Source of the DNA: Stenocarpella maydis
Lineage: Eukaryota > Ascomycota > Sordariomycetes > Diaporthales > Diaporthaceae
Length of the DNA stretch: 64,000 bases
Assembly (NCBI GenBank): GCA_002270565.1
Contig: NQMI01000001.1
Location: forward strand, 725,426 to 789,425
Reading direction: 5' to 3'
In this document: in pieces, positions 55,241 to 64,000 of the stretch
Layout: every line of letters starts with the position of its first letter
How positions within the stretch are numbered: position 1 is the stretch's first letter
Position numbers and translations under genes: made by a program
The notes under the pieces: model-generated
What the model saw: the letters and a program-made list of their open reading frames with translations, nothing else
Told to the model about the DNA's origin: nothing
Databases searched by the model: none

Positions 55241-56846
55241 GCAGAAGGTTGAACAAATCGTCACACCTCAGACTGTCGGCTAAGTGGGAGATGCCATTGA
55301 AGAGCAGTGGTCAGGTAGCATGGAGCTGAGGAGTGTGAGTGGATGTGGCGATACGGGCCATCTGAGACGCAGATTCGCGTCGTCTGGATCGTACCGAGAC
55401 TGAATACATTACAGACAAAACCCGAGCCAAAAAAAAGGACTGACTGCTGCGTTCTGCGAAGGAAGCAAACAAGGCAATGGCACACCTGGCCCTGTCAGAC
55501 CTTTTGAAGCCATCTGACTAAGACTCCATATTTAGGTATTCCCAGCTATCCGCCGACGAAAACACTGGGAAACGATGGCAGTCATAATTCAATCTGAGAA
55601 CTGCTTTACTTGACAACTGCCCATTCATAACCAAAAAAGGAAATACGGGCCACCTGGCGCATGAAGACCAGTCTCTTGATGTGTGCACAGGACTCGCTTT
55701 GAAGAGAAGTATTGATGTCTGCGACGGACGAATCGTGGATAAAGGCGTGTAGGCTGGTGGCCACTGGGCTCCTCTGATGACGCCATCAACGCACTGCTGG
55801 TGAGGTGGGAGTAGTCCAGAAAGGTTTGTGTAATCCCTGAAAATATTAAGATTGAAACCGGAGGTTCGCACCCCAGAGGCGGAGGGTTAAAACCGACATT
55901 GAATGATACCTACCTAGGTACCTAGGTAAGTAATCCAATCAATACCCATACCTGATACCAACAAGAACGGCAGTGTCAAGACGACCGATTATCCCGTCAG
56001 CAAGTCCTCCTCGGTCCGGCTTCGAATGCAGAAGCGTATAGAACTCCAAGCTCGCGGCGTTTTAGACAGACTTTCCGCCCTTGCGTGACGGTCTCTCAAG
56101 GCCCAACCCCCAAAGAAACCCCCAAACTCATGCTCCTTTCCTTTCATTCTGATAATCATAGTGAGAAAAGTACCTGCCACGTGGCCCATTTCATTATAAA
56201 CCAAAGCGACTTCGTACCGAGCGCAATCCCAGTTCCAACCAGCACATTTGCTTTGACGGAACCTAGAGATTTCCCACCAAGGCCCAGCCCAGTTGCCGTC
56301 AGTAGTCAGGCTTCCAGCACGTTAGTCTTTTTCGTCGTCGAGGCCCTAGTATGGCAAGGGTATGAACCTTGTTCCTGCCTCTTTTATAGTAGTACCTCCC
56401 AATTTTCTTTTCTTTTCTCTTTCCACTATTGTCAAATAAGTACCCTTTCTAAGTTCACAAGGGGGTATTCGACCTTTCTGGTATTCATCCAGAGTTTCCC
56501 TCCAGATACTTGCCGGATAGATGGCCCAGCTCTTGACCAAGTGATAACCCGTCGAGGATTATCCGACACATAGCGTGAGCCTAGCTCGTTTTGACATGAA
56601 TGCCACGGTTCTTCCTGGTGAGCTTAATATGTGTCTCTCACAATACACCGACTGATATGCCGCCGTCAGGACTGGTGATGTCTGAGAGGGTGTGCAGTTT
56701 GCACATGTGTCGTCTGCAGCCTGTGATGGGGCAGTCACATGCTGTCAGCCACACCCACAGCACCCCGCCTCTATATAAACTCCACTCCAGCCCAAGGGCC
56801 CACTGGGCCCTCTGGGCCCATACTTCTGTTTTAGAGTAGCTCCCTC
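55241..56846. other. intergenic, nothing recognised
   Basis: Two overlapping copies of TACCTAGGTA at 55912-55929. No supported gene. A ~40-bp stretch near 56785-56823 repeats GGGCCC-type triplets. Confidence 0.4.
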
Positions 56847-58540
56847 TTAACTCAAATCGACGTATTTGAGCCCAACTGTCATGTCTCTGAAGGCTTTCGT
56901 GACACTATCTTCCTCCTCTTCATCTGCACGCACACCATTTCCGTTCTCGGCTGCGTGATCGGACGGCGAAGGCGCGGTAGACCGGTCATGATATGAAACG
57001 GACTGCCTGGTGGAGACGCCAGGCACATAATGGTTAACAGCGAGGTCATCATAGTGCAGGGACCAGGGGAGCCTGCAGAAGCCCTTGCCGCCGCGGAGCT
57101 TGCAGTCCGGCTTCTGGCAGAGATGTCCAGAGGTGCAAGCCGCGTTGCGGCACTTGTCCCGCCGGGGGCAAGGCAGAGACCTGGCGAGCCACTCGAGGGT
57201 GGGAATGAGGTCCTCATCAAGCGGGGTGTGGTCGTACTCGCACTGAGGGTTCGGACAGGAACCGGTCAGATGTTTAGCATTGCAGAGCCGCTGCGTCGAG
57301 GACCTGAGTTTGAGGCGGCTCTCGGACTCGGGGGTGGGCACGGGGATGTAAGCGTCTAGGCGCTGCTGGGAGGAATTGACGGCGACATGACCGTCTAGGA
57401 TTTCATCCCTCTTCGGCAGTTGGGCGAAGAGGTCGGCTTGCTGTAGGAAGCTTCGGTTGGAAGCGGCGTGAGGTTTAGCTGGCGAGTGATGGTCGGGCGT
57501 ATCATGAGATTCACTTCCATTTCGCCAAGAAGCACGACCCAGCTTGGAGGAGGGTCTCACAGATAGAGGCGAGGGTGTGGGGCCGACGTGCAGGTTCTTG
57601 CAGTTCTCGCCGTACTTGCACCTTCCGACCGAGTAGAAGCTGCATATCTGGCTGGGCTCTGCGGGCTGGTTCCTGGGCGGAAGCGTGGCCGCATTGGTCT
57701 TGCCTACCATGGGCTTGGGGTACAACGTGTCCAACGCTGAGCCTGTTTGACGGAAGACGCCAGCCAACTCTTCGATGCCGAGGCCAAGCTTTGTGAACTC
57801 GTCGTGGAAATGAAGACCGGAGGTCCTGATGAGGGTGAAGCGGTCGCTCTGGCCGCGGTAGGCAGTGAGTTGTGAGACGTAGCCGGAGTCGTGGCAGGCG
57901 GCAAAATAAATGTGTTTACACTGGGCGTTTTCGGCATAGAGCCTGAGCATCTCGCGAAGCTTGAAGTCGGCATTCTCCTTGAACTCGCCGGCGTCGACGA
58001 AATCGGTCAGGCCGTAGGACCTGTTGAAGTTTGCGATGAAGGGGGCTAGCGAGCGCTTGTCGGCGCCTAGGAGGTTAGCCTTGGCGAGTGTCTTGGACAA
58101 GCCGGCAACATTTGCATAGACGCGGACCATGGTCTCGCAGTTCTCCAGGCCCTTCCTCCTCTGGCTGGCCTTGATGGTGTCGTTGAGCAGCTTTGCGGCC
58201 CTCGCGCCGCCTTCTTGGCCGGCAATAACCACTTAACACCAGGGTCAGCGAGACTGAAGTGTGTTTGCAAAGCGGGGTTCGGGGATTTGATCTTACAGCT
58301 GTCATCGAAGACGTAGCCGTCGGCATCGACAAGGACCAGCACGAAGGGGTTGCGTTCCTGGCCACGGGCCTGCTGCTTCCAGCGCTCTCTGGCCTCGCGT
58401 TCCTCCTCGTAGTCGCTCTTGAGGCGTCTGTAGTCGCCCAGGAGGGTCTCATATCGGGACAGGATGTCGTCGAGGGTGTTATCCTTGCGGTAGGCGGCCA
58501 GCTGGTTGACAGCGGCTTCAATATCCCGATCACCCAGCAT
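56847..58540 (-). CDS. CCCH zinc-finger protein with NYN-like N-terminal domain
   Basis: Two exons on the minus strand: 58540-58297 and 58231-56847, giving 542 aa. The 65-nt intron starts GTAAGATC and ends GTTAAG. The start is the first in-frame ATG; upstream of it the frame runs on without an ATG. A coiled coil (~22-60) precedes a domain (~63-250) opening with NPFVLVLVDADGYVFDDS, the PIN/NYN-like fold found before CCCH fingers in fungi (DUF7923-type). The fingers are C-x7-C-x5-C-x3-H (278-296), C-x8-C-x4-C-x3-H (398-416) and C-x5-C-x4-C-x3-H (436-451). Such proteins are annotated as CCCH DNA- or RNA-binding proteins; the N-terminal domain suggests a possible ribonuclease-like or degenerate fold. 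The C-terminus is acidic and disordered. Probably nuclear or in RNA granules. Confidence 0.78.
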
Positions 58541-60131
58541 GTCGGAGACGGTCTGTGGAGTTGGTACGGGTATGGGGGTGGCAGGTACCAGAGTGGGAGA
58601 CGAGGCCAACGAGACAAGAGCGAAGTCAGCAGCTGAATCCTTACCCAGGGACCTATCTAGCCTTGTTCCACATGAGAGATATGGAACCCGATTTGTGTTC
58701 CTGAGCCTTTGACCCCAGCCTCGACATTGACCTCTGTACTCTCTGTCTCTCTCTCTGTGCTGCTTTCAAGGTCCCCGGAGGCCCAAGTCGCTGCCTTGTC
58801 GGTTGCCTTGGTGGTTTTGGTGAAGGGAAGTGAACTGAGACAAGGAGATGGAGTGGAGCCAAATTCTGAAGTTGTTGGGCGGGGCAGCGGTAATGGAGTA
58901 GCAACCCAGCATCATCACCACGTGCAAGCTGGGACTCTGCCTGTAGTGTGTGTACTCCGTATGTGTACGGCTACCTACTCCGTACTTGGGATACTGTGGA
59001 TTAATTACCCAGAAACGGAGCCCATCAAAACGGAGTAGATCAAAACAGAGCATAGCAAAACAGAGCATAGCAAAACAGAGCAGAGCAAGGAGAGAACACA
59101 CGAGTCAGTGCTGCAGCAGCTGCGATCCCTGTCTCACCGTGTGACGGTCATAAGTGACGGTCATAGGAAGCTGCCTGGGTCACACCGTGTTTACACAGTA
59201 GAATCGTAACAGCTCGTTCGGGACGGGCGGCATGGAGCCAAACCTGAGGCAGGCTTACACGTGTAAGCTCCAACTTTGCAAGGTGGGAGAAAAATGAGGC
59301 ACGGAAATGAGACGAAAGTTCGAAACCTTGGGGGAGGGGAAATGCAAGCGGATAGTGTGCAGGATAACACCAATTCTTATGCCCAAACACAGACGCAGAC
59401 ATGATCTACACAATGCACAGTCACAGGATAACCATACCCTCCTCGTCTTATCAGCCGACTGGGCAGCTTGTGTTATTACCCTGCCACCAGAACAAGACAT
59501 GATCAGTTAATTGAACCAAGAATCACAGATTTAGTTAAGTTTATGGCCAGCCCCATCAGTCAGTCAGTCAGACAAAAACGGTGGACATTAGTACGTAGAC
59601 ATTAGAGCATGGACATTCAAACGTTGAGATTTAAACGTTGAGATCCAAACGTTGACCGTCGGCATGCAGACGAGACTGCGCAGTGGGAAGGAACCACAAC
59701 CAGCAATGAATTACGCAACGCCAAGGCCTACATGCAAACTGTTGTGTTGAGAATCAGCAACTACCTTCACCAAGTGTACCAACTAATATGCATTCATTCC
59801 ATCTGGCTTGAGAGCTTCAAGCTTGCATAATAACTGACATGAATGCACACTAACCAACAGCCCTGACAGCCCGGGCACCTCGGCCGGCCAGTGGCGCAGA
59901 CCCCAACTGAAACGATCCACCCAAACCCGACCGTCACGTCAGTCACGTCCAGTCGACCGACCTCCCTCCTTTAATTCTCTAGCCTCAACCTCCACCCCCC
60001 TTTGTTCCTTCATCCCACGACCCCGACAACTCCCTCCAACAACCTCTAGCTGAGCAAGCACCACAGCCAGACCAGCTCTCGAATCATTGCCCATCAACCA
60101 GAACACAGGCAATCAGCCACCCCGTCACACG
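58541..60131. other. intergenic region between divergent CCCH and LysM genes
   Basis: No supported gene. It holds TACTCCGTA at 58953-58961 and 58976-58984, a tandem CAAAACAGAGCATAG array (about 59036-59088), a loose run of CATTAGTACG/AAACGTTGAGAT units (about 59584-59655) and a short GTCA microsatellite near 59556. It probably contains both promoters. Confidence 0.45.
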
Positions 60132-60758
60132 ATGCCCTCCCGCTACACAGAACTCGATACCGACGATGAGCGTCTCCCCGAGGGCATGCTCCGCGTCGGC
60201 TATGACGCCGACACCCAGGTCTACACCTTCCGCGACGCAGATGGAAGCCTATGGGAGGGCCCGCCAGGCTCCCGTTACGGCCATCTCACAAAGGTCTCGG
60301 ACCCTCCCAAGCCACCCTCGAACCTCGACAACATCGACGTCGAGGCCGCCCACGCCGACCCCGACGCCCCGCCGCCATACGACGAGTCCGAGGCCGCACA
60401 GCCCTTCCTCGACCACGAAACCGCACGAAACAACCTGAGCCATATGTGGGCCGACGATGCAATGAAGAGGCACTGGCGCGCCGAGCTCATGCCCCTGCTG
60501 AACTTCTTCTTCATCCTGGCACTCTTCCTCATGGGCGTCTTCTGGTTCCTCGGCTGGATGGCAAAGTCCGGCCACATGGCTCACAACTGCGCGCCCGGCA
60601 GCCACGGGCATCAGATCCAGCGCGGTGAGACGTGCTGGAGCATTGCCGACATGCACGGCATCGACGTCGAGAAGCTAAAGGCCGCCAACGACGGCATAAC
60701 CTGTGACTTGCTGCGCGTCGGCAGTGCAATCTGTGTGCCTGCTATGCCCAAGGCCTAG
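60132..60758 (+). CDS. type II membrane protein with C-terminal LysM domain
   Basis: Single exon, 208 aa. The first in-frame ATG is 60132; the open frame extends upstream only from a TTG. There is no signal peptide. A hydrophilic N-terminus has an EGMLRVGYDADTQVYTFRD-DGSLWEG block (17-43) and a PPPYDE motif (80-85). One membrane segment is at 121-142 (PLLNFFFILALFLMGVFWFLGW). The lumenal or outer part has a single LysM (159-203): HQIQRGETCWSIADMHGI...GITCDLLRVGSAICVP with three Cys. LysM binds chitin or other GlcNAc polymers. The PPxY motif is of the kind bound by WW domains of Rsp5/Nedd4 ligases, suggesting ubiquitin-dependent sorting. It is membrane-anchored, not a secreted LysM effector. 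Carbohydrate binding is inferred from the family. Confidence 0.8.
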   Translation: MPSRYTELDTDDERLPEGMLRVGYDADTQVYTFRDADGSLWEGPPGSRYGHLTKVSDPPKPPSNLDNIDVEAAHADPDAPPPYDESEAAQPFLDHETARNNLSHMWADDAMKRHWRAELMPLLNFFFILALFLMGVFWFLGWMAKSGHMAHNCAPGSHGHQIQRGETCWSIADMHGIDVEKLKAANDGITCDLLRVGSAICVPAMPKA

Positions 60759-63700
60759 GCGCAGGATACACTTGCCGTCAGAAAACTTCGAAAGGCCTCC
60801 AAGAACGCTACTTGCCTGTGGATAAGTCAGTCGTTGGCTGATTGCGCCGACGTTCTTCCCTCTCTCTCTCTGTCTTTCTTTCTTGGTGATCATAAATACC
60901 ACTTGGACTCTAGGCTCGGCGTTAGGAAGGCGTTTTCAATTCGATGTGCGTCGCATTACATATCAGCTACTCTGCCGCATGTTCTCATGGTCGTCAACAG
61001 TTGAGGAAACTTCGGGAAACAGCATGGAAAAGCAATTGCCTATCCCTCTGGGTGTGCCGCAGGCGCTAGAGCAAAGTGACATAATGACCATCTTGGGTCT
61101 GCCATCAGCGTGCCCGGCCCCTCGGAGTGCCCCGGCTTGCAGACCGCCCTGCCGAAGGGCGTGATCATGGGCCTGGTTAGACGAGCCCTACTGGCACGCC
61201 ACCGGGACGAGACTTGGCTATGCTTGGACGTACCCGCCCCGGAAAACCCCCGGCCAGCCTTGATGAGTGTCGTGTGTCCAGACCCGACGGGTCAGCATCG
61301 GATTCAAGTGTCACCTCGGTATGTGGGGCCGTCCTTGCGAGGAATGTTATGCTGTTGAGTCGACGGGCGTGGCGCCTTCTCGGCCCTAGCCCCAAGTGGC
61401 TCCGGAGCAGTGTCTTTCCTCGTCGGTGGGATCCGGGCGGTCCAGACCACGGGGTCGCCATTCCTCACCAAGGTCTGTGTATTGAAGGGAATGTATTCAG
61501 CTCAGCCAAATGGGAATTGCTGATCTTTACGCAAGCCGTAACTCGAGTGCTCTCCTGCAGGCTGGGTGCGTTGATCAGTCTAATTTGGCCCCTGTGGCTG
61601 CGGACTATAGCCGTGTGAAAAGCAAGTCTGGAGGCCCCGTAGGCAGGGTGACAGCCATGATCCCTGTCATCGCCCATCTCTTGGGGTGTTGGTTTCTTGC
61701 CTCACCGCCGACGATCCGCAGCTCGGCGGCGTCTGTCAAGCCGAGACGGGGTGTCAAGCCGCGCAGTCACGATAAAACAAAAGCGCCGACGGCCTACAAA
61801 GTTGGCTTGGAACGACAGACGGCTGCTTTTCTGGACAATAGTTTGGCGTAATGCATGCTGAATCTTGCCACCGTGGAATGGCCAAGGCAGCACCGTATGG
61901 CTCCTATGGTTCCTTTCAGGCGGTGGCCCCCTTCGATGAAATTTGTTCCTGCAAGATAATGCAACAGGCGCATTCATGATATGATTCTTTTCCCCAGGTC
62001 CTTTGCGCCTCGCAACTCGCCTAACGGTGGCCGCATAACCTCTCCCGCCTGCACTAATGTCGTCCGAGGGTCCTGGCAGCAGACTAGTGCCGAGCTTTGG
62101 AGGGTGTGCTCGGTCAGTTGAGGTAGGGAAGTCTGCCAGGTCGTGTGGTCGACGGGGAAACCAATCATCTTACACGGTTGTCGATGCTGTGGGGTCAATT
62201 TCAACTTCACAGCTCAGCCGGACCTCAACCTGCCGCCCAGCAATCCTCCAGGTGGTTCTGCAGATCTTGGTTGGGCAGCCGATAGGGAATTCGGAGGAAT
62301 TGCAAAAAATCCCCGACCCTGCAATCGCTCTGAGGTTCTCGTATACCGCGATGGTCGTGTTCGGTGGGCCTTGCGCTGAGACATTCCCCTTACGAGCCAG
62401 ACAATAGCCATCTACCTGCAGAGATTGAACCCGTCAGAGACAGGCTTTCGGACTCTAGGTGTCTCACAACATTCCGAACACGATACACCGTACTTATGCA
62501 AGAGCCCCAAATGGCCGAATTAGGGGGCGCGACGGAGGGCGGCTGGAGGGCGGAAAAGAAAAAAAAAGCAGAGCAAAAGCAACTACGGCTCATGCATTGG
62601 CGCTGAGGCTAAGCGGGGGTCTTTGATCGCATTGTGCGAGATGAGGTGCCTATGGCCTGCTGCAGCGTGCACTGCAGCATGCACATCGGTCTAGAACCCC
62701 CCTGGGGCGTCACACGCCGGCCGATGCCATTGAGAGGTTATCGATAGTTGGCGTCGTACAATGTGGCTGATCACGCGGAGTCGACGACACCCAGTGCTAC
62801 GCTCCACTCTGCCTCGGCTTCGATCAATACACCAGCGTTCTTGGGACCGGGCGTCTCCGAAATACCACCAGTTCTCCCTGCGTCGAGGCCGCGGGTTTAT
62901 TGGAGATGTCAAGTCCAAAACTTAGCGGTCCTTGTGTCCATCAATCGAGACATGCCGGCGCATGTGGCAGCCTCGGATAGATCCCAGGCCGTATCTTATC
63001 GAATCACATTTCCGTCACCGCCAAGGGCCCTCTCAGCGGCACCTCTATATTGTCAGACATTTTTTTTTTGGCCGAAATGGGTCTGATTTCCCAATACCGC
63101 AGCCCAGTGTGGACTCGATTTGGAATGTGATGTGATCTGGAGATTGCGCGTGTAACCGCCTCCCAGGGGTCCACTGCAAGGTGACGTCTCCTATGGAACC
63201 ATCTCGGCCGAACAGGGTATTTGTGCGACTTCTGGGGCTCTAGAATCTAGGCCCAAGCCTCGGGGCTTTACCTCAACTTATGCAATGGAGTTGTTGCTTG
63301 GGTATCTGGCGTCGACCCCGAAAACTAGATTGATAGGCACCACGACCACACATCCAATTCGTCTGTCAAATGGGCAACCCCTGTCTCACACCTGTCAATT
63401 ATGCATTGATCCTTACTTCATTCGAACATGCAGGACACTCGTTCAGCAAGATTAAGATCGAGCCGGACCCACGGCTTCGGTATCTGGGACTGCAGGACAG
63501 TCCGCGCCTCCAGCTGTACCCGCCGGTATCCGCAGCAGGATATGAGAACACAAACATGGAAGAGCTTCTCCTGAGACCGCAGAAGGTGCCGCGCGGCTTC
63601 GAGAAGCTTGCAGGGCTTCCGTGAGTGTCGTTCTCGAAGGCTCCCGCAAGGCGGCAGGCGTTGCGTGGCTTTCCTTGACCGTCGCACAGCCGCAGGCGTC

Positions 63701-64000
63701 GTGTTCGTGAGAGATCTCCTTGTCACACTGCACATTTTCGCACTACCTGCTTGACAGCATGACCTGTCACATCCTCCCGAGGGTGGAAAGCAAAAGGGCG
63801 GCCTTGCTTTGACATGCGGGCAGCGCGCATATTGAGAAACAGCATCAACACGCAAGTCGCCAGGGATCGATTTGGCGCTGTCGAGGCATGCCGGGCAATG
63901 ATTTGCATACCAATGGATAATGGTCAAGTGCCCAGAGGAGATCGTTCCCCAAAGCCTGGGCGCCGAAGTCCGCTGGATACCCTGTGGGTGAGGAGGCCTG
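60759..64000. other. 3.2-kb stretch with no recognised gene
   Basis: Normal composition, frames all under 170 codons, none like a known family. An A-run near 62560 and a T-run near 63060-63069 are the only simple repeats. A gene whose exons are short, or one continuing past the window end, cannot be excluded. Confidence 0.4.

Noticed and set aside
63370..63927. Frames near the end of the window on both strands
   Set aside because: They overlap each other in several phases, lack domains and have no clear splice continuation.

Overview
The window is nuclear DNA of a filamentous ascomycete (Pezizomycotina, probably a Sordariomycete). The evidence is short fungal introns (55-125 nt) with GT..AG ends and CTGAC/CTAAC-like branch sites, and the families present: GH17 and GH47 enzymes, HsbA, a Mep2-type ammonium transporter, LysM, 2EXR and CCCH proteins, and a HET-domain relic. 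Two large blocks are very AT-rich, full of TA/TAG/CTA and degraded transposons, as repeat-induced point mutation (RIP) produces. There are no rRNA genes, no canonical tRNA gene and no CRISPR array. I recognise no previously described gene cluster or defence system.

Layout. 1-5.5 kb: a secreted PAN/apple-like Cys-rich protein (1521-2659), a decayed HET-domain gene (about 3590-3960), a UPF0303/YBR137W-like protein (4472-5014, minus) and a BED-type zinc-finger fragment of hAT-transposon type. 5.8-16.05 kb: the first AT-rich block. It holds two pairs of diverged direct repeats and three LTRs of one retrotransposon family. Two 5' halves of that family face each other across a 169-N gap as a near-perfect palindrome. 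Their leaders carry a primer-binding site matching the anticodon arm of initiator tRNA-Met and a tRNA-like Pol III-type unit. 16.05-18.5 kb: an island of normal composition with one GH17 glucanase gene. 18.5-27.45 kb: the second AT-rich block, holding a complete but dead Ty1/copia element (19115-26700; 211-bp LTRs; 5-bp target duplication CTACA), read on the minus strand.

27.45-64 kb is normal gene space. In order: a five-kilobase stretch with no recognised gene; a Ser/Thr-rich secreted wall protein with three introns-split modules (32505-34763); a four-pass membrane protein (35605-36156, minus); a Mep2-type ammonium transporter (38506-40203, minus) with GATA-factor sites upstream; an HsbA-like secreted protein (43137-43694); an FAD monooxygenase (45252-46520); a 68-residue one-pass membrane protein (47490-47760); a nuclear-looking protein with a PP1-docking-like motif (48080-48766); a GH47 alpha-1,2-mannosidase (49109-50921, minus); a divergent pair of 2EXR genes, one frameshifted (51986-53113 minus; 54073-55240 plus); a CCCH zinc-finger protein with an NYN-like N-terminal domain (56847-58540, minus); and a membrane-anchored LysM protein (60132-60758). 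The last 3.2 kb hold nothing I recognise.

The genes do not form one pathway. Several act at the cell surface or on glycans (GH17, HsbA, Ser/Thr-rich wall protein, LysM protein, PAN-like protein, GH47), which is ordinary for this kind of genome. The most interesting signals are in the transposon structures and in two short palindromic or near-palindromic motifs over-represented in intergenic DNA.
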